From Alkalihalobacillus sp. YIM B00296 (GTDB lineage Bacteria > Bacillota > Bacilli > Bacillales > Fictibacillaceae): DNA of 46,151 bases. Made by a program: the position numbers and the translations under genes. Positions 33,443-43,047 of this stretch are shown here, piece after piece; within the stretch, counting starts at the first letter, position 1, and every line of letters starts with the position of its first letter. The DNA lies in contig NZ_JAIBLJ010000028.1 of NCBI RefSeq assembly GCF_020179385.1, positions 1 through 46,151 on the forward strand, read 5' to 3'. The notes under the pieces were generated by a model, which saw only the letters and a list, made by a program, of their open reading frames with translations, made no database searches and was not told where the DNA came from.

Positions 33443-34363
33443 TCAGACGTTGGAGCGGGTGACTTCTCCGTTCTTGACCAGTTTCATGAGGGTAGTGCGA
33501 TTGGTCAGCACCACGCCGAGGATGATGAGGAATGCCCCCACGATCATGACTGGAGACAATGCTTCCTGTAAAAACATATAGCCTACGAAAATGGCAATCA
33601 ATGGCGAGACATACAGCCAAGTCGATGGGAAGATAGGATTCGTTTTTGATATCAGCCAGTAATAGAGTCCGTGTCCCCCGATCGATCCCACCAGGATCAA
33701 GTAAAGCAGCGCGATCTGTGCATTAGAATTTGCCACGAGCGAAGAAAAGCTAGGTTCCTCGACTACGAATGAAAAAAGAGTCAACATAATCCCTCCGTAA
33801 AACATTTGCACACCATTCATTAAAAATGGGGAGAAGCGCTGTTCTGTCGCAAAATATCGTTTGGAAAAAACCGATCCGTATCCGTAGCCGACTTCTCCGA
33901 TCAACACCACGATACATCCGATCACCCAAAGATAAGAAAGTGTCTCGCCTAAACCAGGCAGTGAGATACAAAAGACACCAACAAGTGCGATCATCAACCC
34001 GCTCACCTTGATGAAATCAAGTTCAGCCTCCTTGCGTTGCCTTTGGATCAACAGAATCATCATGGGACCAGTTGCGGAGAGGACAGCAGCTAAGCCAGAC
34101 GTAATGTATTGTTCAGCCCAATAGAGGGTTGAAAAGGTCATGAACGTAATACAGAAACCTACCAAAATGAGCTGTTTGGATACCAAAGCCTCAACGACCG
34201 GATGTTTTTTGATTGCAAAAAAGCCAAGGACAAGCAGTCCAGCAATCATAAATCGGACTCCGCCAGAAAGAATCGGTGTCGACCCTGCATCAATCCCGAC
34301 TTTTATAAATAGAAAAGTTGTACCGAAAATAATACAAACTAGAATATAATTGATCAAGATCAT
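33443..34363 (-). CDS. EamA/DMT-family transporter
   Basis: A 306-residue protein with ten hydrophobic segments and two EamA repeats (INYILVCIIFGTTFLFIKVG at the N terminus; PIFPSTWLYVSPLIAIFVGY in the second half), the layout of drug/metabolite exporters of the inner membrane. The substrate cannot be read from sequence. It is divergent from a MocR-type regulator whose probable sites lie in between, so it is likely the regulator's target, perhaps an amino acid or amine exporter. GGAGG precedes ATG 34363. Confidence 0.9.
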   Translation of the reverse strand: MILINYILVCIIFGTTFLFIKVGIDAGSTPILSGGVRFMIAGLLVLGFFAIKKHPVVEALVSKQLILVGFCITFMTFSTLYWAEQYITSGLAAVLSATGPMMILLIQRQRKEAELDFIKVSGLMIALVGVFCISLPGLGETLSYLWVIGCIVVLIGEVGYGYGSVFSKRYFATEQRFSPFLMNGVQMFYGGIMLTLFSFVVEEPSFSSLVANSNAQIALLYLILVGSIGGHGLYYWLISKTNPIFPSTWLYVSPLIAIFVGYMFLQEALSPVMIVGAFLIILGVVLTNRTTLMKLVKNGEVTRSNV

Positions 34364-34407
34364 CTGATAACCTCCTTTTCAGTTAAAAGGAGTATAAAGG
34401 AGTTTGT

Positions 34408-34440
34408 GTATAACAGTTTTATAGAGCGTATAACAGTTCT
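34408..34440. promoter_or_regulatory. Direct-repeat operator for the MocR-type regulator
   Basis: GTATAACAGTT occurs at 34408 and 34428, exactly 20 bases or two helical turns apart; a weaker GTATAAAGG begins at 34392. Same-direction repeats of this kind are typical of MocR (GabR, PdxR) operators in divergent intergenic regions. Confidence 0.65.
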
Positions 34441-34493
34441 CCTTGTAAAACGTTTTGATTTCAGCTTTACTTATAGAAAAAGGAGGGCTGAAT

Positions 34494-35927
34494 ATGAAAC
34501 TAGTCCTGAAGAAAGAGGCGGCCACACCGATCCATCAGCAAATCTATCATCAGCTGGTGAACAGGATCCAGACGGGAGTATTAGCGGCTGGAGAGAGAAT
34601 GCCTTCATTACGGTTATTGTCAAAAGAGTTGGAAGTAAATTATCTGACCATCAATAAAGTCTATCAACGCTTGGAGGAAGAAGGTTATGTTGAAATCCTT
34701 CAAGGAAAGGGAGCTTTTGTGAAAAGTCCTCATTCCGGCCATACATTCCCACAAATAGATGGGCATCAGGATAGTTTCACGCCTCTTCTTACGCGTTCGC
34801 AATATCTGATGCAGCGTTCGAAACGTCAATACGATTTTTCAAAAGCGGTCGTATCTCCGGGACTGTTGCCGAGTCATTTTCTTGCGGATCAGGCAAAAAC
34901 AATCCTTGATCTATACCCGATGATCTTGACGACGTATGGACCGGTGGAAGGGGATGAAGAGCTCCGTACAGAAGTGTCCGCCTACTTGGGCAATCAGCTT
35001 GGTTATCAACCACCAATCGATGAAATTCTTATCACGAGTGGGGTCCAACAAGCGATCAATGTAGTTGCAAACACTTTTTTGACACCGTCTGATACAGTAG
35101 CGGTCGAAAGCCCTTGTTATGGTGCTGCACTCGATACGTTCATGAACAGAGGAAATGCGATTCTACCGATACAGATTGATCGAGATGGAATGAGGACCGA
35201 TCTATTGGAGGAGCAATGCCGAAGGAACCCGCCAAGGCTCGTGTACGTCAATCCCACCTTCCATAACCCTACTGGGACATCAATGAGTGAAAAGCGACGC
35301 AAAGAGCTTCTGGAGCTTGCTGAAACGTATCATTTCCTCATCATTGAGGACGATTCGTTCAATGAAATCTATTTTGATGGTGTGCTTCCCCCGAAACCGA
35401 TCAAGTACTTTGATACGACCGGCCATTGCATTTTTTTAAAAGGATTCAGTAAAACGATGGCCCCGGGAATTCGATTAGGAGCCCTCATTGCGGACAAGAT
35501 ATTGTATGAGTCGATCTTTATTGCAAAGGCCTCCATGGATGTCGGAAGCCCGCTCTTGAACCAGAAAGTGATCCTCCCATTCATGAAGACACAGCGGATG
35601 AAGGATCACCTTGAAAAATTGAGAATAGCCTTGCAAATCAGGCGGGATATGACAGTTGAAATCTTGGAAAACCACTTGAAAGACCGGATCACATATGAAA
35701 TTCCGAAAGGCGGGTTGAATTTGTGGATCAAGCTGCCTGAGGGGATTGATTTACTCGGATTACAGAAACGGGCATCCGAGCTTTCGATTTCCTTTCTGCC
35801 TGGCAGCGCATGTTATGCAACGAACGAACCTTCACAAGAAATCCGTATCAGCTACTCCGGTCTCAGCGATCGTGAAAACACCGAAGGCATCACAAAACTC
35901 GCCAAACTCATCACCGACATGATATAG
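34494..35927 (+). CDS. MocR-type (GntR-aminotransferase) regulator
   Basis: A 477-residue fusion of an N-terminal winged helix-turn-helix of the GntR class (about 1-75: TPIHQQIYHQLVNRIQTG, LAAGERMPSLRLLSKELEVN, LTINKVYQRLEEEGYVE) with a class I aminotransferase domain. The PLP-binding lysine is Lys320 in FLKGFSKTMAPGIRLG, and NPTFHNPTG and the phosphate-contacting residues are present. Such proteins use PLP and an amine or amino acid as effector and do not usually catalyse. ATG 34494 follows AAGGAGG. It is divergent from the EamA transporter. Confidence 0.95.
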   Translation: MKLVLKKEAATPIHQQIYHQLVNRIQTGVLAAGERMPSLRLLSKELEVNYLTINKVYQRLEEEGYVEILQGKGAFVKSPHSGHTFPQIDGHQDSFTPLLTRSQYLMQRSKRQYDFSKAVVSPGLLPSHFLADQAKTILDLYPMILTTYGPVEGDEELRTEVSAYLGNQLGYQPPIDEILITSGVQQAINVVANTFLTPSDTVAVESPCYGAALDTFMNRGNAILPIQIDRDGMRTDLLEEQCRRNPPRLVYVNPTFHNPTGTSMSEKRRKELLELAETYHFLIIEDDSFNEIYFDGVLPPKPIKYFDTTGHCIFLKGFSKTMAPGIRLGALIADKILYESIFIAKASMDVGSPLLNQKVILPFMKTQRMKDHLEKLRIALQIRRDMTVEILENHLKDRITYEIPKGGLNLWIKLPEGIDLLGLQKRASELSISFLPGSACYATNEPSQEIRISYSGLSDRENTEGITKLAKLITDMI

Positions 35928-35941
35928 CAAACTTTGTTTTG

Positions 35942-36002
35942 GGTGCCTGGCACCGATCGGGAACCCTTGGCGCCGTTGACTTCTCAATCGGTGCCAGGCA
36001 CC
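35942..36002. repeat. GGTGCC...GGCACC palindromic element C
   Basis: The ends GGTGCCTGGCACCGAT and ATCGGTGCCAGGCACC are perfect 16-base inverted repeats around CCCTTGGCGCCGTTGACTTC. It lies 15 bases beyond the regulator stop and could also terminate its transcript. Confidence 0.88.
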
Positions 36003-36100
36003 ATCTCAAAGTCCCTATGAATGCTTTATCGTAGCAGTTCCAAAATTTATTGTTAATTTTACACGAAAGCTGGACAATCTACTGCTTTACACCCTGATTG

Positions 36101-36130
36101 TTGATATGGGCGGGTTCTTTTTGGTATCAT
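36101..36130 (+). promoter_or_regulatory. SigA promoter of gatCAB
   Basis: TTGATA (36101-36106), an 18-base spacer and TATCAT (36125-36130), about 40 bases ahead of gatC. Confidence 0.65.
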
Positions 36131-36170
36131 CAGTATATTGCAATAGGTACGATTTTTGGAGGTGGAAGAA

Positions 36171-36461
36171 ATGGCCCGAATCACACAGGAAGAAGTTAAG
36201 CATGTTGCGAAGCTGGCAAGGCTTGCGGTGACTGAGGAAGAAGCGGAAATGTTCACAAATCAGCTTGACGCGATCATCGGCTATGCAGAGCAACTGAAGG
36301 AATTGGATACAGATGGCGTGGAACCGACCACACACGTTTTAGACATGAAAAATGTTCTCCGTGAAGACGAAGTGAAGCCTTGGCTGACACGTGAGGAAGC
36401 ACTCAAAAATACACCAGATACGCAAAACGGTCTAATCAAAGTTCCGGCAGTTTTAGAGTAG
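36171..36461 (+). CDS. gatC: Asp/Glu-tRNA amidotransferase subunit C
   Basis: GatC is the 96-residue belt subunit that holds GatA and GatB together. The protein begins [19 protein letters not shown] and shows [19 protein letters not shown] and the IKVPAVLE end, all typical. ATG 36171 follows GGAGGTGG; an in-frame ATG-less extension to 36156 is not needed. It is followed by gatA after 18 bases. Confidence 0.97.
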   Translation: MARITQEEVKHVAKLARLAVTEEEAEMFTNQLDAIIGYAEQLKELDTDGVEPTTHVLDMKNVLREDEVKPWLTREEALKNTPDTQNGLIKVPAVLE

Positions 36462-36479
36462 GGAGGGAGAAGACGGACG

Positions 36480-37937
36480 ATGTCTTTATTTGAAAAGAAG
36501 ATTTCAGAGCTGCATGAGCTCCTACATAAAAAAGAAATGAAGGTAAGCGAACTCGTCGACGCTTCCTTCTCAAGAATCAGTGAAGTAGACGATAAAGTGA
36601 AAGCCTTCTTGACACTGAATGAAGAAGGCGCAAGAGAACAAGCGAAATACCTCGATAGTAAGATGGGGACCGATGAAATGCGCGGACTCCTGTTCGGTCT
36701 GCCGATCGGGGTGAAAGACAACATCTCGACGAAGGGTCTTCGTACGACTTGCGGAAGCCAGCTGCTCGCCAACTTCGAGCCTGTTTTCGATGCAACAGTC
36801 GTCGAGCAATTGAAAAAAGCGGAAACGGTCACAGTCGGTAAACTGAACATGGACGAGTTCGCGATGGGTTCATCCAACGAAAACTCAGGGTTTTTCCAAA
36901 CACGCAACCCTTGGAACACGGACTACGTACCAGGCGGTTCCAGCGGTGGATCAGCAGCTGCAGTGGCAGCAGGAGAAGTCTTTTTCTCCCTCGGTTCCGA
37001 CACTGGCGGATCGATCCGGCAGCCAGCAGCATACTGTGGCGTCGTAGGTTTAAAACCGACATACGGACGTGTTTCCCGTTTCGGCCTTGTCGCGTTCGCC
37101 TCTTCTCTTGACCAGATCGGCCCGATCACAAACTCGGTCGAAGACAACGCGTTTTTATTCCAGGCGATCAGCGGATATGACAAGATGGATTCCACATCTG
37201 CCAACGTTGAAAACCAGGACTACACAGCAGCCCTCACTGGTGATATCAAAGGCCTGAAAATCGCGGTGCCGAAAGAATATATCGGTGAAGGTGTAGATGA
37301 AGACGTCAAGAATCGGATCATGGACGCGCTCAAAGTCTTAGAAGGCTTGGGGGCAGAGTGGGAAGAGGTTTCACTCCCGCACTCGAAATATGGTGTCGCA
37401 ACCTATTATTTGCTCGCGTCATCTGAAGCGTCCTCCAACCTGGCTCGCTTTGACGGAGTCCGTTACGGTGTTCGCACGGAAAACGCGGACAATCTCCTGG
37501 GGCTTTACAACCACACGCGCAGCGAAGGGTTCGGTAACGAAGTGAAACGCAGGATCATGCTCGGAACATTCGCGTTGAGCTCAGGATTTTACGACGCGTA
37601 TTATAAAAAAGCACAGAAAGTACGTACATTGATCAAGAACGACTTTGACGAAGTTTTTGAAAAATACGATGTCATCCTTGGGCCGACAGCGCCGACAACC
37701 GCGTTCAAGATCGGTGCGAAAACCGATGACCCGCTTACAATGTACGCGAACGATATCCTGACGATCCCAGTCAACCTTGCTGGGGTACCGGCAATTTCCG
37801 TCCCATGCGGGCTCTCCAATGGATTGCCTGTCGGACTACAAATCATCGGAAAAGCGTTTGATGAAAGTACGATCTATCGTGTTGCCCACTCCTACGAGCA
37901 AGCGACAGACCATCATCAAAACAAACCGCAACTGTAA
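36480..37937 (+). CDS. gatA: Asp/Glu-tRNA amidotransferase subunit A
   Basis: GatA is the amidase that frees ammonia from glutamine to amidate Glu-tRNA(Gln) and Asp-tRNA(Asn). The 485-residue protein keeps the Ser-cisSer-Lys triad of the amidase signature family: Lys79 in GVKDNI, Ser154 in [13 protein letters not shown] and Ser178 in [10 protein letters not shown]. Presence of GatCAB implies that Gln-tRNA is made by the indirect route, as in other Bacillales. GGGAGGGAG precedes ATG 36480. Confidence 0.98.
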   Translation: MSLFEKKISELHELLHKKEMKVSELVDASFSRISEVDDKVKAFLTLNEEGAREQAKYLDSKMGTDEMRGLLFGLPIGVKDNISTKGLRTTCGSQLLANFEPVFDATVVEQLKKAETVTVGKLNMDEFAMGSSNENSGFFQTRNPWNTDYVPGGSSGGSAAAVAAGEVFFSLGSDTGGSIRQPAAYCGVVGLKPTYGRVSRFGLVAFASSLDQIGPITNSVEDNAFLFQAISGYDKMDSTSANVENQDYTAALTGDIKGLKIAVPKEYIGEGVDEDVKNRIMDALKVLEGLGAEWEEVSLPHSKYGVATYYLLASSEASSNLARFDGVRYGVRTENADNLLGLYNHTRSEGFGNEVKRRIMLGTFALSSGFYDAYYKKAQKVRTLIKNDFDEVFEKYDVILGPTAPTTAFKIGAKTDDPLTMYANDILTIPVNLAGVPAISVPCGLSNGLPVGLQIIGKAFDESTIYRVAHSYEQATDHHQNKPQL

Positions 37938-37952
37938 GGGGGGACGAAAAAG

Positions 37953-39386
37953 ATGCATTTTGAAACGATTATCGGACTTGAGGTCCATGCTGAACTGAAA
38001 ACGAACTCAAAGATCTTCTGTAGCTGCTCCACCGAATTCGGAGCACCACCGAACACGAACGTCTGCCCGATCTGTTTTGGACACCCAGGTGTTTTACCTG
38101 TCGTGAACAAACAGGCGGTTGACTTCGCGATGCGTGCGGCAATGGCGTTAAACTGTGAAATCACACGAGAAACGAAATTCGACCGCAAAAACTATTTCTA
38201 TCCGGATAATCCGAAGGCCTATCAGATCTCTCAATTTGATAAGCCGATCGGCCAAAACGGCTGGATTGAAATTGAAGTCGACGGCAAGAAAAAGAAAATC
38301 GGGATCACACGCCTTCATATGGAGGAGGATGCCGGTAAATCGATGCACGCAGAAGACGGAACCCATTCCCTCGTGGACTTGAACCGCCAGGGTACTCCGC
38401 TTGTCGAGATCGTATCAGAGCCAGACATCCGTACACCGGAAGAAGCCTATGCCTACTTGGAAAAACTGAAGGCGATCCTGCAATATACGGAAGTATCCGA
38501 TTGTAAAATGGAAGAAGGGTCATTACGATGTGACGCGAACATTTCCCTCCGCCCAGTTGGACAGGAGGAGTTCGGCACGAAGACGGAGCTGAAGAACCTG
38601 AACTCGTTCGCGAACGTGCAAAAGGGACTTGCTCATGAAGAAGTACGCCAGGAAAAAGTATTGCTAAGCGGAGGCGAAATCCTCCAGGAGACACGTCGCT
38701 TTGACGAAGCTTCCAAGAAAACGATCCTCATGCGTGTGAAAGAGGGCTCTGACGACTACCGCTACTTCCCAGAGCCGGATCTTGTCGGCCTTTCAATCGA
38801 TGAAGCCTGGATCGAACGTGTGAAGTCCGAGATACCTGAGCTTCCGGATGCGCGTAAGCAACGGTACATCGACGAGTTGAAGCTCCCAGCATATGATGCT
38901 AAGGTTTTAACCCAATCGAAGAAAATGTCCGATTTCTTTGAAAAAGTATTGGATAATGGTGCTGACGCAAAAGCTGCATCCAACTGGATGATGGGTGAGG
39001 TTTCCGCGTACTTGAACGCTGAGTACAAGGAGATCGATGAAGTAGCTCTTACACCAGAAGGCCTTGCGAAAATGATCGAGCTCATCGAAAAAGGAACGAT
39101 TTCTTCAAAGATCGCGAAGAAAGTGTTCAAAGAGATGATCGAGAAAGGCGGTGACCCTGAAGTGATCGTCAAGGAAAAAGGACTTGTCCAGATTTCGGAC
39201 GAAGGTGAGCTTCGCGGGATCGTCACTGGAATTTTGGATGAGAATGAACAATCGATCATCGATTATAAAAACGGGAAGGACCGGGCACTCGGATTCCTGG
39301 TCGGCCAAGTGATGAAGGCGACGAAAGGGAAAGCGAATCCGCCGATGGTCAACAAATTGATCGTCGAAGAAATCGAAAAGCGCTAA
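37953..39386 (+). CDS. gatB: Asp/Glu-tRNA amidotransferase subunit B
   Basis: GatB binds the tRNA and activates the misacylated glutamate with ATP. The 477-residue protein starts with [15 protein letters not shown], has the zinc-site cysteines in CSCSTEFG and NVCPICFG, the kinase region [24 protein letters not shown], and the C-terminal helical YqeY-like tail domain ([17 protein letters not shown]). It is the last gene of gatCAB, followed by a terminator. Confidence 0.98.
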   Translation: MHFETIIGLEVHAELKTNSKIFCSCSTEFGAPPNTNVCPICFGHPGVLPVVNKQAVDFAMRAAMALNCEITRETKFDRKNYFYPDNPKAYQISQFDKPIGQNGWIEIEVDGKKKKIGITRLHMEEDAGKSMHAEDGTHSLVDLNRQGTPLVEIVSEPDIRTPEEAYAYLEKLKAILQYTEVSDCKMEEGSLRCDANISLRPVGQEEFGTKTELKNLNSFANVQKGLAHEEVRQEKVLLSGGEILQETRRFDEASKKTILMRVKEGSDDYRYFPEPDLVGLSIDEAWIERVKSEIPELPDARKQRYIDELKLPAYDAKVLTQSKKMSDFFEKVLDNGADAKAASNWMMGEVSAYLNAEYKEIDEVALTPEGLAKMIELIEKGTISSKIAKKVFKEMIEKGGDPEVIVKEKGLVQISDEGELRGIVTGILDENEQSIIDYKNGKDRALGFLVGQVMKATKGKANPPMVNKLIVEEIEKR

Positions 39387-39389
39387 GTC

Positions 39390-39420
39390 ATGAAGAAGCC
39401 CTTTAGGAGGGCTTCTTTTC
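39390..39420 (+). terminator. Terminator after gatB
   Basis: GAAGAAGCCCT and AGGGCTTCTTTT form an almost perfect stem around TTAGG. Confidence 0.92.
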
Positions 39421-39505
39421 TGGTTGGAGGGCAGAGAATTTATCGCGACAACTTTCTGGGATTTTCTGGACAAGCTTTCGGCGCTAATTGTCACAGCGAA
39501 TTGCT

Positions 39506-39534
39506 TTGCATTTTGGATTTAAGGTCACTATAAT
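39506..39534 (+). promoter_or_regulatory. SigA promoter of dgkB
   Basis: TTGCAT (39506-39511), 17-base spacer, perfect TATAAT (39529-39534). The leader to ATG 39629 is about 88 bases. Confidence 0.8.
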
Positions 39535-39628
39535 AAGATGGACGGAAACAATTAAAGGAAATTTTTTACACAACACTTGTCCGCATCTAGTTTTTTGAAC
39601 CTAATAGAATAAAATCAGGTGATCTATT

Positions 39629-40537
39629 ATGAAACGAGCTCGATTAATTTATAATCCGACATCAGGCAGGGAACAAGTCAAGCGGCAGCTGCCTTATATC
39701 CTGGAAAAACTGGAGAAAGCAGGCTACGAGACTTCGGCTCATGCAACCTGCGCCGATGAAGGAGATGCAACAAGAGCAGCACGACTGGCAGTTAAACGTG
39801 AATTCGACCTCGTCATTGCAGCAGGCGGCGATGGAACGATCTACGAGGTCATCAACGGCATCGCAGAGCTTCCGAACCGACCGAAGATGGGAATCATCCC
39901 TGCAGGCACGACCAACGACTTCGCGCGGGCCCTAGGGGTTCCTCGGACGATTGAAAGAGCTGTAGAGGTTTTATGTGATGGGATCGACATCCCGGTAGAC
40001 ATCGGTCGTGTGAACGGAAAGTATTTCGTCAACATCGCTGGCGGCGGTAAGCTCACAGAACTGACCTATGCTGTTCCGAGTCAAATGAAGACGATGATCG
40101 GCCAGTTGGCGTATTACTTGAAAGGGATGGAGATGCTCCCGTCGATCCGTCCGACCAACGTCAAAATCGAATACGATGACAAAGTATACGAAGGTGACGT
40201 CATGCTTTTTCTGGTCGCCAATACGAACTCTGTCGGCGGTTTTGAAAAACTGGCTCCGATGTCCGAATTCAATGACGGCTATTTCGACCTCATCATTTTG
40301 AAAAAAGCGAACCTCGCCGAGTTCATCCGCGTCGCAACACTTGCGATCAAAGGTGATCACATCCGGGATGAACACGTCATTTATGAAAAAGCGAGACGTA
40401 TCAATATCCATACCGAAGAAAAAATGCAGTTGAACCTTGACGGAGAATACGGAGGCCTGCTTCCAGGCGAATTCGTGAACCTCAGGCACCATTTGCAAAT
40501 GATCGTCCCGAAAGAACGCTTTGAAAACGACAGATAA
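39629..40537 (+). CDS. dgkB: Diacylglycerol kinase DgkB
   Basis: DgkB phosphorylates diacylglycerol released during lipoteichoic acid synthesis so it can be reused in phospholipids. The 302-residue soluble protein of the DAGK/NAD-kinase fold shows [10 protein letters not shown] at the N terminus, nucleotide-binding GGDGTIYEV (66-74), GTTNDFAR (93-100) and the C-terminal NLDGEYGG. B. subtilis YerQ is the orthologue and also follows the gat genes. It has its own promoter and a hairpin behind it. Confidence 0.95.
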   Translation: MKRARLIYNPTSGREQVKRQLPYILEKLEKAGYETSAHATCADEGDATRAARLAVKREFDLVIAAGGDGTIYEVINGIAELPNRPKMGIIPAGTTNDFARALGVPRTIERAVEVLCDGIDIPVDIGRVNGKYFVNIAGGGKLTELTYAVPSQMKTMIGQLAYYLKGMEMLPSIRPTNVKIEYDDKVYEGDVMLFLVANTNSVGGFEKLAPMSEFNDGYFDLIILKKANLAEFIRVATLAIKGDHIRDEHVIYEKARRINIHTEEKMQLNLDGEYGGLLPGEFVNLRHHLQMIVPKERFENDR

Positions 40538-40546
40538 AAAACAGGA

Positions 40547-40572
40547 CCCGGCCCGTAAAGCCGGGTTTGTAT
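40547..40572 (+). terminator. Hairpin after dgkB
   Basis: ACCCGGC pairs with GCCGGGT around CCGTAAA; the following sequence TTGTATTC is only moderately T-rich. Confidence 0.65.
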
Positions 40573-40592
40573 TCTATCGAAGGTGGACATTT

Positions 40593-41147
40593 ATGACAAA
40601 CGAAAAGGAAAAGATGCTGGCGGGAGAAATGTATGATCCAGCGGACAGTGTGCTCGTAAAAGAACGGGAAAATGCCCGCCGGTTAACAAGATTGATCAAC
40701 GGAACGACGGAAACAGAGGAAGATAAACGGGTCTCCCTTTTAAAAGAACTGTTCGGTTCGACGGGGGAGCAGATCTATATTGAACCGAGCTTCCGATGTG
40801 ATTACGGCTATAACATCCATGTCGGAGAAAACTTCTTCGCAAACTTTGACTGCGTCATTTTAGATGTATGCAAGGTGACGTTCGGAGACAATTGTATGCT
40901 GGCACCAGGGGTACATATTTATACAGCGACCCACCCGCTCGATCCGCTAGAGCGAAATTCTGGAAGGGAATTCGGAAAACCTATTACATTCGGTCACAAC
41001 GTCTGGATCGGAGGCGGAGCGATCATCAACCCAGGCTTGAACATCGGGGATAATGTGGTCATCGCTTCGGGTACAGTCGTTACAAAGGATGTGCCAGCCA
41101 ACGTCGTTATAGGTGGAAATCCCGCGAAAATCATTAAACACATTTAA
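40593..41147 (+). CDS. Sugar O-acetyltransferase (maltose acetyltransferase type)
   Basis: A 184-residue left-handed beta-helix acetyltransferase. The N-terminal Mac domain ([20 protein letters not shown]) is followed by hexapeptide repeats; [14 protein letters not shown] holds the catalytic histidine and [19 protein letters not shown] and [11 protein letters not shown] are family landmarks. It transfers acetyl from acetyl-CoA to sugars such as maltose or glucose; the true substrate is unclear. The start is ATG 40593 behind AAGGTGG, not the longer frame that overlaps dgkB. Confidence 0.94.
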   Translation: MTNEKEKMLAGEMYDPADSVLVKERENARRLTRLINGTTETEEDKRVSLLKELFGSTGEQIYIEPSFRCDYGYNIHVGENFFANFDCVILDVCKVTFGDNCMLAPGVHIYTATHPLDPLERNSGREFGKPITFGHNVWIGGGAIINPGLNIGDNVVIASGTVVTKDVPANVVIGGNPAKIIKHI

Positions 41148-41176
41148 CATTTATCCTTTAGACAGGGCAGAGGATA

Positions 41177-41383
41177 CTACTCCACTTCATATCCAGTCTG
41201 CTCGATCGTTTCTTTAATCTGTTTCTCGCCTACCAGATCCTCCTTATATTCAACTTTCACATGCCCTGATTCCAAATCAGCCATCGCACGCGCAACACCA
41301 TGACTTCCAGTAAGTGTTTTTTCCAATTTTTGGACACATTCCCCACATGTCATTCCTTTTACTGTCAAGGTTACTTCACTCAT
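41177..41383 (-). CDS. copZ: Copper chaperone CopZ-like protein
   Basis: A 68-residue heavy-metal-associated domain with the ferredoxin-like beta-alpha-beta pattern. The metal site GMTCGECVQ puts Cys13 and Cys16 in the CxxC position, and Tyr near the end (TGYEVE) is the usual loop 5 residue. It would carry Cu(I) to a copper ATPase such as CopA, which is not in this window. ATG 41383 follows GGAGG; an in-frame codon at 41407 is less likely. It stands alone on the minus strand. Confidence 0.9.
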   Translation of the reverse strand: MSEVTLTVKGMTCGECVQKLEKTLTGSHGVARAMADLESGHVKVEYKEDLVGEKQIKETIEQTGYEVE

Positions 41384-41540
41384 GAACAATCCTCCTTGTA
41401 AATTCATTTAGTTATCGTTCTTAATGTTTACGAAACCCTTGCCACCTACTCTTTTGTTGTAAGAAAAGCTGGATAAAAACAGGGCGGTCAATCAATACTA
41501 TTTAACATAAATGACTACCATCAAGCGGGGGTGACGTTAA

Positions 41541-41744
41541 GTGAACCAACTTACGACGAAGGAATTGTCTTATATTGAAGATGAAATCCGAGCTGAGGAA
41601 ATTACTGCAAAAACCATCAACTGGTGTGCTGCTCAATGTGAGGATCAAGCACTGCAGAAGCAATTAGAGGAGTTGGCCGAAAGCCACCAGATGAAAGTCG
41701 GAGATCTCTCTAAGTATTTCAATCGTTCGATGCATATTCAATAG
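41541..41744 (+). CDS. Small CotF-like spore protein (YraE type)
   Basis: A 67-residue helical protein starting MNQLTTKELSYIEDEIRAEE, an opening shared with small coat proteins encoded next to CotF-domain genes. GTG 41541 follows GGGGGTGA. It precedes the CotF-domain gene by 19 bases, so the two are probably co-transcribed. Upstream, CATAAAT at 41506-41512 could be a sporulation sigma -10 element, but the evidence is weak. Role: likely a spore coat component; partner assignment is inferred. Confidence 0.72.
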   Translation: MNQLTTKELSYIEDEIRAEEITAKTINWCAAQCEDQALQKQLEELAESHQMKVGDLSKYFNRSMHIQ

Positions 41745-41763
41745 TCAATGGAGGTGAAGGACC

Positions 41764-42057
41764 TTGCCGAATAATATAGAAAACCGGGGATTGACGGATC
41801 GAGAAATGCTCCAGCTTTGTCTGGAGTTGGAAAAGGGAAGATGCAGATGCATCACTAATACGTTGCTCGAAACAAGCCATAAGGAATTGAGGGAAGTCTA
41901 TAAGCAATGCTTTGACAATGCTGAACAGAACCAAAGCAAGCTATTTGACATCATGAGTGGGAAAGGCTGGTATAAAGTTGAACCAGCTACGACAGAGCAA
42001 ATCGGAAAAACCCAGGCTATGATGCAAAATAACTTGCATCCAGATGATCAGTTTTAA
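41764..42057 (+). CDS. CotF-domain spore coat protein
   Basis: A 97-residue protein consisting mostly of a Coat_F (CotF) four-helix domain: LTDREMLQLCLELEKGRCRC, NTLLETSHKELREVYKQCFD, then LFDIMSGKGWYKVEPA. The motif SGKGWYKVEP is characteristic. It would be packed in the coat in the mother cell during sporulation. The start is TTG at 41764 behind GGAGGTGA. It heads a run of two further small genes at 42074 and 42238. Confidence 0.88.
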   Translation: MPNNIENRGLTDREMLQLCLELEKGRCRCITNTLLETSHKELREVYKQCFDNAEQNQSKLFDIMSGKGWYKVEPATTEQIGKTQAMMQNNLHPDDQF

Positions 42058-42073
42058 CAGGGCGGTGATCGAA

Positions 42074-42202
42074 ATGGTTCAAAAAGGTAAAAGCCAATAT
42101 AAAGTTGTGACAGGTCCTTATAAAGATAAGACGACCGGGTTGAAGTTCGGATACGAATACTCATCAGGCAATAAAACGTATAAGAACGAAAACCAAAAGT
42201 GA
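42074..42202 (+). CDS. 42-residue basic protein in the coat cluster
   Basis: A complete 42-codon frame (ATG 42074, GGCGGTGATC ahead) begins 16 bases after the CotF gene. It is rich in Lys, Gly, Tyr and Thr (for example GKSQYKVVTGPYKDKTTG and GYEYSSGNKTYKN), hydrophilic and without cysteine. Such composition suits spore coat or core packing proteins. No family recognised; position is the main support. Confidence 0.6.
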   Translation: MVQKGKSQYKVVTGPYKDKTTGLKFGYEYSSGNKTYKNENQK

Positions 42203-42237
42203 GCATTGTAGGGCGATAGGTAAGGAGGACCATTAAG

Positions 42238-42387
42238 ATGGCGAAAAACGAAAAGCTCAATGAAGAAGCAGCAATGAACAATAATCTTGATTCGGCAACA
42301 CTTAAAAGTAACGTGGAGCTTTCGGAAGAATATCACGGTAAAAGAGTCGAAAAGGAAGAAAATCCAAAGAGAATCAAGCGAAGCTGA
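42238..42387 (+). CDS. 49-residue hydrophilic protein in the coat cluster
   Basis: A 49-codon frame starts at ATG 42238 behind a strong TAAGGAGGAC. The protein is highly charged (Lys, Glu, Asn) with no hydrophobic segment; VELSEEYHGKRVE is its most distinctive part. It is the last of four closely spaced small genes (41541, 41764, 42074, 42238) and is followed by a terminator. I do not recognise it; a small spore protein is a reasonable guess. Confidence 0.65.
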   Translation: MAKNEKLNEEAAMNNNLDSATLKSNVELSEEYHGKRVEKEENPKRIKRS

Positions 42388-42393
42388 AATACG

Positions 42394-42433
42394 CAGGCTG
42401 ACCGACATGCGATATGCTGGTCAGTCTTTTTTA
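42394..42433 (+). terminator. Terminator after the coat-protein cluster
   Basis: GGCTGACC pairs with GGTCAGTC around ACATGCGATATGCT, followed by TTTTTT. Confidence 0.85.
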
Positions 42434-42471
42434 AAAGATAAGAAACCATAAAATTTGTTTCAATGAAGGAA

Positions 42472-42712
42472 TGTCTAGCTCCACCGCCCAACCACTTGGA
42501 TCACTTCAGTCCTCCTATGGCGGTCGACACATTGATTTGGGCCGAAGTGTTTACCTACGCAGAACCGAACTTTGTTTGGTTCGAGCATCCTCGTCGGACT
42601 TCCAGTGACCTTCGTGTCTGATCAGGGTGCTTGCGCTTTTCTTTCCTTTATTGTTGATCTCGCCTGGATCGCTTTTCCCGAAAGAGTATTTATAGGATAT
42701 TCAACAATAGGA
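42472..42712. repeat. Interspersed repeat, TGTCTAGCTC family, copy 3
   Basis: Shares with 2916-3034 the words TGTCTAGCTC, CACTTGGATCACTTCAG, CTTCCAGTGACC, GATCAGG and CGCTTTTCTTTC in the same order, but with a longer middle that contains an inverted pair (GCAGAACCGAAC / GTTTGGTTCGAGC). Inverted ends TATTGTTGA and TCAACAATA stand at 42649-42657 and 42701-42709. Confidence 0.7.
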
Positions 42713-42817
42713 GTTGACAGCGCCTTGTTTTCAGGTTTATGAGATGGAGAGTTTTATGATAAACTGTACGATTTGGAGGTATTCTAGTAATAAATAACAA
42801 CCAAGGTAAGGTGGAGC

Positions 42818-42940
42818 ATGATGATAACAAGAAAAAGACAAAGAAAACAAACGATCAGATTAACGATGATAGGGATTCTATTTAGTCTATGCAAACCCTT
42901 TGGCTGTACAGGAATATTCAGGATATCAAGAATAAATTGA
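42818..42940 (+). pseudogene. Possible broken small secreted-protein gene
   Basis: A 40-codon frame starts at ATG 42818 behind AAGGTGGAGC, with a basic N terminus (MMITRKRQRKQTIRLT) and a hydrophobic start (MIGILF), as in a signal peptide. The peptide then turns unlike a secretion signal (SLCKPFGCTG), while the +1 frame continues as VYANPLAVQEYSG, a plausible cleavage and mature part, to a stop. This suggests a frameshift near 42882. It could also be chance. The rest of 42713-43047 holds no gene. Confidence 0.3.
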
Positions 42941-43047
42941 AGTGAAACTTCCGTTTTGGTCAAAAATACCCAATTTCAATTATCCCGGTTCAACTTTTCC
43001 AAAAAAGGATAGGGTAAGGAAAGGACGGAATGATTAGGAGGACCAAA

